This document shows, piece by piece, positions 25,755 to 30,505 of a stretch of 64,000 nucleotides of DNA (within the stretch, counting starts at the first letter, position 1; each line of letters begins with the position of its first letter). Origin of the DNA: Muscardinus avellanarius (taxonomy: Eukaryota; Chordata; Mammalia; Rodentia; Gliridae). The stretch spans positions 140,015,965 through 140,079,964 of the forward strand of contig OY726561.1 of NCBI GenBank assembly GCA_963383645.1, in the 5' to 3' direction. A program made the position numbers and the translations under genes. The notes below the pieces were generated by a model. That model searched no databases and was not told where the DNA came from. It saw nothing but the letters and a program-made list of their open reading frames with translations.

Positions 25755-28700
25755 TACTGGGGATAGAACAGAGGGGCATTCTACCTCTGAGCTACACCCC
25801 CAGCCCTATTTTCTCTTATTTTGAACCAGGGTCTCACTGAGTTGCAAAGGGCCTCACTAAATATTAGCTGAGGCTGTCCGTGAACCGTGATCCTCCTGTC
25901 TCAGCCTCTTGAATGTTGGGATTACAAGCATGCCTACCACACCCAGCTCTATAAGAGTCTTGTAATCCATTTGCTAGTTAATAGACACTAGGCTGGGTCT
26001 ACAGTTTGGCTATTGTGAATTACACTGCCGTATACATGGATATGCATATGCTCCTATGGTATTCGGATTTCAATTCCTCTGGCAAGAGCCCAAGAGGTAG
26101 CTGGTTCACAGCCTACCTCTCGGTACTGATGTGCCCACTTCGTCTATCAGTCCATTCTCTTCTCTTTAATTTCTCTTACTCCTCAGCTACTATTGCCCTC
26201 TGCAACTTGGTGAGCCCCTGTTTCAAAATAAAGAATAAAATAGGAGCTGGGCATGGTGGCGCATGCTTGTAATCCCCATGCTTGGGAGGCGGAGACAGGA
26301 GGATCGCGCAGGTTCGAAGCCAGTCTCACTGGCTTAGGAGACCCTGTTTCCAAAAATAAAAATATAAAAATACGTCTGGGAGTGTAGCCGAGAGGTAGAA
26401 GGGTTCCATCCCCACCAAAAAAAAAAAAAAATTATATATATATGAATTCTGTTCTATGGCAGAGTGGAGTTATACTCCCAGTCCTTTTACTTTTTATTTA
26501 AAAACAAGGTCCTAGCCGGGCGTGGTGGCGCACGCTTGTAATCCCAGCATTCGGGAGGCTGAGACCGAAGGATCGCAGTTCGCAGATTGCCTCAGCTACT
26601 TAGTGAGGCCCTTTGCAACTCAGTGAGACCCTGTTTCAAAATAAAGAATAAAAAATAGGGCAGGGGTGTAGCTCGGAGGTTGAACGCCCCTGGGTTCCAT
26701 CCCCAGACCTGCAAAAAATAAAAATAAAAAAATAAAAATAAAAACAAGGTCCTGCTAAATGCGGAGGCTGCTTCCAACCTGCAATCCTCCCAGCTTGGCC
26801 TCCAAGCACAGGAACATGGCGTGCACCACGATGTGTGCACCACGATGCTCAGCTTCAGTCAGGAGTGTAAAGAATGTTACAAATCATCTAAACCGATCGA
26901 TCGGGATACTAGAGTGACCAGATACAGCGTAGAAACTCAGTGGAGCCAAGGAGGTGGTCTAGGGGAGGGGGTGAGGAGAAAGGGTCCACGAGGGAGTCAC
27001 TTCCACCTACATAATGAACATACGTGAGAATGACAGTACCAACCCCCAAGGAGAAGGGGCGGAGGAGTGGGAGGGGCCCAGGGAAGCCCAGCAGGTGCTG
27101 TGAACTGCATTGAGATTATAATGCACCAAAAGACAGGCGTGAAGGTGCACGCTTGTAATCCCAGTACTTCAGAGGCTGAGACAGGAGGATCGCAGTTTTG
27201 AGGGCAGCCTCAGCAAGCAGTGAGTCTCATCAACTTAATGAGAGCCTGTTTCAAAATAAAAATAAAATGGGGCTGGGGGTGTAGCTCAAAGGTAGAATGC
27301 CCCTGGGTTCCATCCCAGGTACTGCAAATAAATGAATAAATAAGTAAATAAATAAATAGTAAAGTCCTCAAAAGCATATAATTTTGGGGTTTTTTTTGGT
27401 GTTTGTTTTTTTGTTTTTACAGTTCTGGGGATGAAACCCAGGGATGTTCTACCTTCGAGCAACACTACCAGTCCAGTCCTCTTTTGTATTTTTTTTTTTT
27501 CTTTGCAGGTCTGGAGATGGAATCCAGGGGCATTCTACCTCCGAGCTACAGCCCCTGCCCTATTTTTTTTATTTTGAAACACAGTCTCACTAAGTTGCGG
27601 AGGGCCTCACTAAGTATCTGAGGCTGTCCACGAACTGCGATCCTCCAGTCTCAGCCTCCCGAATGCTAGGCATGTGCCACCAGGCCCGGCTTGTCTATTT
27701 TGTAGTCTTTATTTTGAAACAGGGTCTCACTGAGTTGTAGAGGGCCTCACTAAGTAGCTGAGGCTGGCCATGAACCTGTGATCCTCCTGTCTCAGCCTCT
27801 CAAATGCTGGGATTACAAGCATGCACGACCACACCCAGCTAAAAACATACACATTTTTAACAGTCACCCTTAGTATATTTGGAAAATTGGTTCCAGTGTC
27901 TCCTGCAGATACTAAAGTCCAGAGAAGCCAAGGCTCTTATATAAAATGTCACAGTATTTGCACATAAACTATGCACATCCTCCCATATACTTTAAATCAT
28001 CTCTAGATTACTCATAATTCTCATACAATGTAAGTGCTGTACCAATTGTTATACTATTTTGTTTAGGGAATAATGACCAAAAGAAGTCTGTACGCATTCA
28101 GTACAGATGCAGTTTTTTTCCCCAAACATTTTGATCCACCATTGGTTGAATTCTCAGACATGAACCCATTGTTACCAACTATAATTAAGGATCTGGGCCG
28201 GGCGTAGTGGCACACGCTTGAAATCCCAGCATTTGGGAGGCTGAGACCAGAGGATCGCGGTTCGCGGACAGCCTCAGCTACTCAGTGAGGCCCTGTTTCA
28301 AAATAAAGAATAAAAAACTTGGGCAGGGGGTGTAGCTCGGAGATAAATGCCTCTAGGTTCCATCCCCACACCCCCCCCCAAAAAAAAAAAAAAAAAAAGA
28401 ATCTGGGAGCCGGGCATGGTGGTGCACGCTTGTAATCCCAGCATTTGGGAGGTTAAAACATGAGGATCGTGGTTCGAGGACAGCTACTACTTAGTGAGGC
28501 CCTTTGAAACTCAGTAAGACCCTATTTCAAAATAAAGAAATAAAAAAAACAGGGCTGGTAGTATAACTCGGAAGTAGAGTGCCCCTGGATTCCACCCCCA
28601 GTACCGTAAAAAAAAAAAAAAATCTGGCAAGCCAGGCATGGTGGCGCACGCTTAAAATTCCAGCATTCGGGAGACTAAGACTGGAGGATCACCGTTTGTA

Positions 28701-30452
28701 GACAGTCTCAGCTGCTTAGTGAGGCCCTCTGCAACTTAGTAAGATCTTGTTTCAAAATAAAGAATAAAAAGGGTAGAGGGTGTAGCTTGGAGTTCAAATG
28801 CCCCCAGGTTCCATCCCTAGTACCATAAATAAATAAATAAATAAATAAGAATTTGGCAAAAAGAAGATTCCAAGAAGTCAAGAAGGAAGGCAGTGCGTAC
28901 ATATCCACTCTCCGCACTAGCAGCGACTCAAGTTCAACCTGAGCCTGACAGGAGCTGTACGAGTCGCTGACAGTGCAGTTCTGAAAACCCAGATGATGAA
29001 CAGCAGTGCTGTAGATGCCAGGGTCTCCAGCCACACCTGGGACAGAGGGCAGCCAGCCAAGGCGGGCGGGGTGCCCTCCCATCACACCCTCCCCAGCGCC
29101 CACTGTGCCTGCAGGGGCTGCCTGGGGAGTAAGGCCAACCAAGCCACTGGCAGTGAGGTGAGAGCTGCCGCCAGGGAAAGGAGCCCCGCGCGCTCCCTGC
29201 TAGAGGTGAGGCCGAGCGGGGCAGGACGTGGAGAGTGCGTGAGTCCGGTAACAACCCGAGTCACAGGGCAGCTGCTCGGATGGACGACTAAGACCCGAAG
29301 GCAGTAACAGCAGCAAGCATGTGCTCCTTCAGGGAATCTCAAGAAGGGAGCACATTGTCCTGGGCTCTTCCAGATCCTGATGGTGATGATCTAATGGACG
29401 TTCAGTTACGTGAGGGTGGTCTGTTATGAGCAGATAAACTCTATTCCTCGGTGAGTACTATAAACAACTAGATCCTACACCATGAAAGGCTAAAGGCTAG
29501 AATTAATTGAAAAGCCCTGTGGCTGGCCAGATAACCTAACATCAGACTGAACATTAAAATGAAAGTTTCAATGCCACTTCAAGAACTAGAGGAGCCGGGC
29601 GTGGTGGCCACAACTGTAATCCCAGTACTCTGGAGGCTGAGGCAGGAGAACTGCAGATTCAAAGCCAGTCTCAGCAACTCAGTGAGACTGTTTCAAAATA
29701 AAAACTAAAACAGAGCAGGGAGAGTAGCTGAGAAGTAGAATGCCCTGAGTGCAAGCCTCAGTCCCACAGAGAAGCAGGGCCGCGGCGAGGCTGAGCGGCC
29801 AAGTGAGAGTCCTAGAGGGAGCCCGCTGCCCGGCACGCAGCGCCTTCCGGGAGCAGCAACCTACAGCACTGGAGGAGGCGGAGGCCGGCTTCGGAGGTCG
29901 TGAGCCTTCTCACAAGCTCTCCCCAGGAAACGCCCACGTAAGGACAGAAGCGTTAGCTGAGTGGGACCTCAGAGAACTCACGGCAGCACAGGCACTCAGA
30001 ACATCTATTAGAAGGGCCTCACCACAGGACTGCCAGGCCTGGAGGGCGCCAGGCCCTCCCTGCAGCCTGGGGATCTGTGCGGCCGTGAGAGGCGAGCTAC
30101 GCGGGAGCGGCCCTCCAGCACTGAATGAAACGAGGCCCCCGCGGAGGACGGCCCATTTCCCGGGAGCCAGCCTAGGACGCCGCTGCTGAGTGCTGTCTGC
30201 CTTTCTGACTACTGCTACCTACAAGTGCCATTTACAACACTGCACTCTCTCAGAAAAACGTCCCTTTGGTGGAATAAGGGGAAGGCAGGCTGTGCACTCA
30301 GTAAGACTCTCACCGTCCAGCAGGTCTTCCTCGTCATCCCTGTCATGCTCCTCCACTGCCACCTCCTCCTCCTCCTCCTCCTCTTCCGCATCCTCCAGCT
30401 CCACGTCCGGGTCCAGGTCTGGGTCACTCCCTGAGGCAGACTCGTCTGACAT
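16..30452 (-). CDS. RAD54L2: RAD54L2 (ARIP4), SNF2-family ATPase, N-terminal 704 residues, eleven coding exons
   Basis: Joined coding exons on the minus strand (30314-30452, 11418-11619, 9213-9352, 8029-8145, 7525-7751, 6685-6867, 6444-6577, 4410-4606, 2103-2445, 1396-1573, 16-267) give an open 704-residue protein; every junction has GT-AG and matching phase. Recognised by the acidic N-terminus starting [10 protein letters not shown], the Walker A motif GLGKT (residues 308-312), the DEGH box (463-466) and motif [12 protein letters not shown] (490-498). Known role: nuclear DNA-dependent ATPase of the Rad54/ATRX-like SNF2 group that binds the androgen receptor, is linked to SUMO, and has been implicated in removing trapped topoisomerase II from DNA. 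The mammalian protein is about 1,460 residues, so roughly half is here; the second helicase lobe lies beyond the left edge. No disruption is seen, so this is the active gene and not a retrocopy. Confidence 0.97.
268..1395. other. RAD54L2 intron, no recognised feature
   Basis: Single-copy-looking intron sequence. No SINE, no ORF of interest. Minor A-rich stretches only. Confidence 0.6.
1396..1573 (-). CDS. RAD54L2: RAD54L2 exon, residues 561-620
   Basis: 178 bases encoding [22 protein letters not shown] and the [15 protein letters not shown] segment, ending KAFCVCCK. Phase 2 in, phase 0 out. Acceptor CTGTAG right of 1573; donor GTACGC left of 1396. Confidence 0.96.
1574..2102. other. RAD54L2 intron, no recognised feature
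   Basis: Short GC-moderate intron without recognisable repeats. Confidence 0.6.
2103..2445 (-). CDS. RAD54L2: RAD54L2 exon, residues 447-561 (DEGH box, motif III)
   Basis: 343 bases. Encodes the Walker B/motif II box in [13 protein letters not shown] (DEGH at 463-466) and motif [12 protein letters not shown] (490-498), followed by [15 protein letters not shown] and the [16 protein letters not shown] segment. These are the defining motifs of the Rad54/ATRX-like SNF2 ATPases. Acceptor CCTAG right of 2445; donor GTGAGCC left of 2103. Confidence 0.97.
2861..3010 (-). mobile_element. B1-dID SINE, young short subfamily, antisense
   Basis: Reads in reverse: right half with GGGTTCCTCCGGGCTACACTCC, linker, then a shortened left half ending CGCCACCACGCCCGGC. 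Degenerate hairpin region. Confidence 0.85.
3029..3383 (-). mobile_element. Two antisense SINE copies, the second with a (TTTG)n tail
   Basis: 3029-3151 is an old left-half (B1-like) fragment. 3204-3383 is a young dimer whose tail is a (TTTG)n tract at about 3165-3203, the reverse complement of a CAAA-expanded A-tail. Confidence 0.8.
3456..3650 (-). mobile_element. B1-dID SINE, antisense
   Basis: Poly-T at 3456, reversed ID half (GGGGCATTCTACATCTGAGG), then reversed B1 half ending CCACCACACTTGGC. Confidence 0.85.
3691..4112 (+). mobile_element. Two tandem B1-dID SINEs
   Basis: 3691-3900 and 3909-4112. The first begins GCCGGGTGTGGTGGCGCACAC and keeps GGTTCGAAGCC, a perfect pol III B-box; the second is more diverged. 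Confidence 0.85.
4410..4606 (-). CDS. RAD54L2: RAD54L2 exon, residues 381-447
   Basis: 197 bases. Encodes [26 protein letters not shown], a basic stretch ([12 protein letters not shown]), then VIIDLDEED (431-439), a textbook-looking SUMO-interaction core followed by acidic residues. Acceptor TTGCAG right of 4606; donor GTGGGC left of 4410. Confidence 0.95.
4889..5549 (+). mobile_element. Nested SINE cluster
   Basis: A host dimer has its left half at 4889-5026 and its right half at 5455-5549. Between them, inserted in the A-rich linker, are two further copies (about 5027-5146 and 5147-5424); the latter carries an internal partial duplication at 5277-5340. Confidence 0.8.
5550..6443. other. 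RAD54L2 intron, unique sequence
   Basis: No repeat recognised. The middle (5760-5980) is GC-rich and open in several frames, but no splice pattern or similarity supports an exon. Confidence 0.5.
6444..6577 (-). CDS. RAD54L2: RAD54L2 exon, residues 337-381
   Basis: 134 bases encoding [20 protein letters not shown] and [12 protein letters not shown]. The proline/glutamate-rich insert between them is typical of this subfamily. Acceptor GGGTAG right of 6577; donor GTAGGTG left of 6444. Confidence 0.95.
6685..6867 (-). CDS. RAD54L2: RAD54L2 exon, residues 276-336 (Walker A, helicase motif I)
   Basis: 183 bases, 61 complete codons, phase 0 at both ends. Starts [10 protein letters not shown] and carries [13 protein letters not shown], with the nucleotide-binding lysine at residue 311, then TLQVISFID (motif Ia region) and TVLAIVP. 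Acceptor TGTCAG right of 6867 and donor GTAGGC left of 6685. Confidence 0.97.
6868..7524. other. RAD54L2 intron, no recognised feature
   Basis: Unique-looking intron without SINEs. Confidence 0.6.
7525..7751 (-). CDS. RAD54L2: RAD54L2 exon, residues 200-275
   Basis: 227 bases. Two more SUMO-interaction-like cores are visible: VIEL (201-204) and LHIVD (212-216), each followed by Ser/Glu-rich sequence ending in EEDEEEEK. The second half ([12 protein letters not shown] to [10 protein letters not shown]) leads into the ATPase core; KPHQ is the conserved Q-motif-like entry of SNF2 proteins. Acceptor GCAG right of 7751, donor GTAGCG left of 7525. Confidence 0.96.
8029..8145 (-). CDS. RAD54L2: RAD54L2 exon, residues 161-200 (SUMO-interaction-like motif)
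   Basis: 117 bases. Encodes [20 protein letters not shown], then VICLD (182-186) followed by [13 protein letters not shown], a hydrophobic core next to acidic/serine residues as in SUMO-interaction motifs. Acceptor CCCTAG right of 8145; donor GTGAGG left of 8029. Confidence 0.94.
8368..8575 (+). mobile_element. B1-dID SINE, older copy
   Basis: Diverged left half (GCTGGGCATGATGGTACATGCC) and right half (GGGTGTAGCTCGGTGGTAG) ending in a 14-A tail. Confidence 0.8.
8640..9044 (-). mobile_element. Two antisense SINEs
   Basis: 8640-8812 is an older copy preceded by a TG-rich tail; 8822-9044 is a young copy with a T-rich tail and the GGGGTTCCTGGAAGCCC right-half signature. Confidence 0.85.
9213..9352 (-). 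CDS. RAD54L2: RAD54L2 exon, residues 114-161 (charged helix)
   Basis: 140 bases. Encodes [15 protein letters not shown] and a highly charged predicted helix ([16 protein letters not shown]) that ends in VPLEFLP. Acceptor TTTAG lies just right of 9352; donor GTAAGC left of 9213. Phases join both neighbours correctly. Confidence 0.95.
9552..9926 (+). mobile_element. Two SINE copies with A-rich tails
   Basis: 9552-9745 lacks its first bases and ends in (AAAT)n; 9760-9926 has an internally deleted left half and ends in poly-A. Confidence 0.75.
10095..10290 (+). mobile_element. B1-dID SINE, old copy
   Basis: Diverged B1 half, a widened purine linker, and an ID half ending CAATCCCCAGTAACC. Confidence 0.75.
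10481..10669 (-). mobile_element. B1-dID SINE, antisense, old
   Basis: Reversed ID half with CTACCTCCCCAGCTAC, poly-T linker, reversed B1 half ending near the CAGCATCAGGC motif. Confidence 0.75.
10918..11305 (-). mobile_element. Two antisense B1-dID SINEs
   Basis: 10918-11092 and 11115-11305; the second lies about 110 bp from the RAD54L2 exon at 11418 without touching its donor. Confidence 0.85.
11418..11619 (-). CDS. RAD54L2: RAD54L2 exon, residues 47-114 (basic patch region)
   Basis: 202 bases, entering at phase 1 and leaving at phase 2. It encodes a Ser/Thr/Gln-rich stretch followed by a lysine/arginine cluster ([16 protein letters not shown], residues 98-113) that looks like a nuclear localisation signal. 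Acceptor TTTCAG at 11620-11621 and donor GTGAGCG at 11417 downward. The +1 frame is also open almost to the end of the exon (stop at 11431). Confidence 0.95.
11622..12761. other. RAD54L2 intron, unique sequence
   Basis: No SINE. GC-rich to about 12000, then AT-richer with several short A runs. Ancient repeats beyond recognition may be present. Confidence 0.5.
12762..13438 (+). mobile_element. SINE plus nested SINE pair
   Basis: 12762-12965 is a young dimer with the new hairpin variant. A second dimer (left half 12973-13111, right half 13353-13438) is split at its A-rich linker by a third copy (13112-13350) that ends in a short CA repeat. Confidence 0.8.
13449..13880 (+). mobile_element. Nested SINE pair with (GAAA)n tail
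   Basis: Outer left half 13449-13579 and right half from about 13843; inner copy 13580-13797 followed by a GAAA tract at 13798-13842. The insertion is again at the linker. Confidence 0.8.
13911..13990 (-). mobile_element. Stand-alone ID SINE, antisense
   Basis: Reversed ID monomer with the long middle (CACACTAGGCAAGCCTTCTACC) that the dimeric SINEs lack. Confidence 0.75.
13991..14423. other. RAD54L2 intron, unique sequence
   Basis: No repeat or exon signal recognised. Confidence 0.5.
14424..14623 (+). mobile_element. B1-dID SINE, young hairpin subfamily
   Basis: Left half carries GCTAG (14498-14502) and CTAGC (14508-14512), paired arms that differ from the usual GCCAGC/GCTGGC yet still pair. 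Tail is an AAT repeat. Confidence 0.85.
14951..15052 (+). mobile_element. Stand-alone ID SINE
   Basis: GGGGCTGGGAATGTAACTCAG, then AGAGCACTTGCTTAGCAC, typical tRNA-derived ID monomer with A-rich end. Confidence 0.8.
15264..15475 (+). mobile_element. B1-dID SINE
   Basis: Intermediate type: shortened left half, right half ending GGGCTCCATCCCCAGCACC, then an A-rich tail with GAA repeats. Confidence 0.85.
15597..15776 (-). mobile_element. SINE, antisense, diverged
   Basis: Reversed ID half near 15605-15640 and a degraded reversed B1 half to about 15776. Confidence 0.65.
15777..16684. other. RAD54L2 intron, unique sequence
   Basis: About 900 bp without SINEs, GC-rich. No splice-supported exon seen. 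Confidence 0.5.
16685..17276 (+). mobile_element. SINE cluster including an ID monomer
   Basis: Dimer at 16685-16870; a stand-alone ID copy at about 16971-17041; a degraded dimer at 17120-17276 whose linker has become a run of 13 G (17234-17246). Confidence 0.7.
17378..17564 (-). mobile_element. B1-dID SINE, antisense
   Basis: Complete reversed dimer from GTGGTACTAGGGATGG to GCACCATGCCCCGCC. Confidence 0.85.
17565..18282. other. RAD54L2 intron, unique sequence
   Basis: No repeat recognised over about 720 bp. Confidence 0.5.
18283..18500 (-). mobile_element. B1-dID SINE, antisense, with (TTTA)n tail
   Basis: ATTT repeats, then GCAGGTCTGGGCG and the reversed dimer to CCACCACACCCAGC. Confidence 0.85.
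18526..19125. mobile_element. Triple-nested SINEs (two plus, one minus)
   Basis: Outer plus copy: left half 18526-18644, right half about 19063-19125. Middle plus copy: left half 18645-18762, right half about 18963-19050. Innermost minus copy: 18763-18962. Each insertion landed at or near the linker of its host, which gives the order of arrival. Confidence 0.75.
19303..19490 (+). mobile_element. B1-dID SINE
   Basis: GGATGTGGTGGCACACACTTG to CTCCAGTACCAT and a 12-A tail. Confidence 0.8.
19598..20055 (+). repeat. 50-bp GC-rich minisatellite, two alternating unit types
   Basis: Units start GAGCC and end GGGATCA or GGGATCG. Type A has GCTGAGGGGTTAGGCC; type B has CCGTGAGACAAGGCC or CCGTGAGGCAAGGCC. 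They alternate for most of the array, so the higher-order period is about 100 bp. Lengths are 48-51 bp; the last unit is diverged. Confidence 0.85.
20088..20324 (-). mobile_element. B1-dID SINE nested in the composite element
   Basis: Antisense dimer with a 32-T tail, flanked by ATCGCAGAAA at 20078-20087 and 20325-20334, a perfect 10-bp target-site duplication. Confidence 0.9.
20530..20680 (+). repeat. L1-like 3' module
   Basis: CAAGCATGGGA, a G/A-rich run, GATGATATGTGC, then GTATTCCAATGTGATGTATG and CAATAAAA. Matches, with scattered changes, the 3' end of the L1 element at 34888-35020. Confidence 0.75.
20700..20958 (-). mobile_element. Old antisense SINE with (GT)n and (AT)n expansions
   Basis: GT tract 20707-20741 at the former tail, A run, then an AT tract at 20817-20861 replacing the linker, and the reversed B1 half to 20958. 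The AT tract could form a cruciform. Confidence 0.75.
21001..21775 (+). mobile_element. Three B1-dID SINEs
   Basis: About 21001-21215, 21391-21553 (internally deleted) and 21568-21775. Spaced by short unique segments. Confidence 0.75.
21776..22211. other. RAD54L2 intron, AT-rich unique sequence
   Basis: No repeat recognised; possibly very old L1 material but I cannot support it. Confidence 0.4.
22212..22429 (+). mobile_element. B1-dID SINE, intermediate subfamily
   Basis: Contains CTCTCAGCAACTTAGTGAGACC and TCCACCCCCAGGACC, then a 19-A tail. Confidence 0.85.
22567..23152. mobile_element. Three SINE copies, two plus and one minus
   Basis: 22567-22757 (+), a heavily diverged copy 22790-22928 (+), and a complete reversed dimer 22951-23152 (-). 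Confidence 0.75.
23178..23550 (+). mobile_element. Two old B1-dID SINEs
   Basis: About 23178-23362 and 23373-23550, both with diverged left halves and A tails. Confidence 0.7.
23551..24235. other. RAD54L2 intron, unique sequence
   Basis: No repeat recognised. A directly repeated AGGAGGGGAAA motif occurs at about 24176-24198. Confidence 0.5.
24236..24419 (-). mobile_element. B1-dID SINE, antisense
   Basis: CCAGAGATTGAACCCAGGGG to CCACCATGTTCAGC. Confidence 0.85.
24420..25544. other. RAD54L2 intron, mostly unique, one SINE remnant
   Basis: A 5'-truncated SINE lies at about 24808-24928 (+). The rest (notably C-rich 25080-25500) has open frames but no supported exon. Confidence 0.5.
25545..26105 (-). 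mobile_element. L1 3'-region fragment, antisense, split by a SINE
   Basis: TATGAGTGAAAACATATGG, TCCAGCCATTTTCCTGCAAG, TTTATGGCTGAGTAGAATTCC and GGCTATTGTGAATTACACTG are hallmark reverse-strand L1 sequences. Pieces are 25545-25713 and 25950-26105; the SINE at 25714-25949 lies between them. Confidence 0.85.
25714..25949 (-). mobile_element. B1-dID SINE, antisense, with (GT)n tail
   Basis: GT tract 25715-25752, then GGTACTGGGGATAG and the reversed dimer to CACACCCAGC. Confidence 0.85.
26246..26432 (+). mobile_element. B1-dID SINE, young hairpin subfamily
   Basis: GAAGCCAGTCTCACTGGCTTAGG shows the new inverted arms (abbreviated loop); right half ends GGGTTCCATCCCCACC. Confidence 0.8.
26447..26835. 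mobile_element. Plus SINE inside a degraded minus SINE, with target-site duplication
   Basis: The plus copy (about 26512-26737) is flanked by AAAAACAAGGTCCT at both ends (26498-26511 and about 26738-26751). The host is a reversed dimer running 26447-26511 and 26752-26835. Confidence 0.8.
26836..27133. other. RAD54L2 intron, unassigned
   Basis: Purine-rich middle and the sequence TTATAATGCACCAAAA at the end faintly recall the L1 3' module, but not enough to call it. Confidence 0.35.
27134..27355 (+). mobile_element. B1-dID SINE with (AAAT)n tail
   Basis: GACAGGCGTGAAGGTGCACG to GGTACTGCAAATAAATG. Confidence 0.85.
27389..27840 (-). mobile_element. Nested antisense SINE pair
   Basis: Outer copy: right half 27400-27488 and left half 27700-27840. 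Inner copy 27489-27690, inserted at the linker. Confidence 0.8.
27855..28190 (-). mobile_element. MER2-type (TcMar-Tigger) DNA transposon, non-autonomous
   Basis: Recognised by TTATATAAAATG, CTATGCACATCCTCCC, ATACTTTAAATCATCTCTAG and TAGGGAATAATGACC in the order expected of MER2 read in reverse. Terminal repeats are degraded. No coding capacity; old. Confidence 0.8.
28198..28850 (+). mobile_element. Three tandem B1-dID SINEs
   Basis: 28198-28400, 28409-28622 and 28629-28850. The remnant AATCTGG appears after each of the first two A tails, so successive copies seem to have inserted at the same short target. Confidence 0.85.
28851..29593. other. RAD54L2 intron, unique sequence
   Basis: GC-rich around 29030-29240. 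No exon or repeat supported. Confidence 0.5.
29594..29770 (+). mobile_element. B1-dID SINE
   Basis: AGCCGGGCGTGGTGGCCACAAC to GCAAGCCTCAGTCCCACAG; no A tail remains. Confidence 0.75.
29771..30311. other. RAD54L2 intron next to the start-codon exon, unique, GC-rich
   Basis: Directly downstream of the donor at 30312-30313. High GC at 29771-30190 but no further exon evidence. Confidence 0.5.
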
Positions 30453-30505
30453 GGCTCCCAGAGGTCCTCAGTGGGCATTACCGACTCATGGTCCACTGCA
30501 GGGTC
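30314..30505 (-). CDS. RAD54L2: RAD54L2 exon with start codon (coding 30314-30452, 5' UTR 30453-30505)
   Basis: Encodes residues 1-46 plus one base of codon 47. The ATG at 30452-30450 has G at -3 and T at +4. The product is strongly acidic, with a run of eight glutamates at residues 23-30 followed by [11 protein letters not shown]. The acceptor is CCTAG before 30505 and the donor GTGAGAG follows 30314. The 53-nt leader in this exon carries two further ATGs, described separately. The glutamate run is a GAG/GAA repeat and may vary in length between individuals. Confidence 0.95.
30453..30505 (-). promoter_or_regulatory. RAD54L2 leader segment with two upstream ATGs
   Basis: The leader contains a four-codon uORF (ATG at 30489, stop TAA ending at 30478) with A at -3. 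Its stop overlaps a second ATG (30478) in a TAATG arrangement. That second ATG opens the long alternative frame described separately. Both lie within 37 nt of the main start codon and could tune its translation by leaky scanning or reinitiation; that effect is inferred. Confidence 0.6.

Larger units (their letters stand above)
11431..30478 (-). other. Putative 117-codon alternative ORF overlapping RAD54L2 in the +1 frame
   Basis: Starts at the ATG at 30478, runs 55 codons to the donor at 30314, resumes exactly at a codon boundary at 11619 and continues 62 codons to a TGA ending at 11431. The predicted product is very basic: the glutamate repeat read in this frame gives an arginine run ([10 protein letters not shown]). 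No known domain is recognised. Translation is not demonstrated; the open frame may be a by-product of the GAG repeat. Confidence 0.3.

Noticed and set aside
26880..27133. Possible third copy of the L1 3' module
   Set aside because: Only purine richness and a loose TTATAATGCACCAA match; no A tail or flanking duplication.
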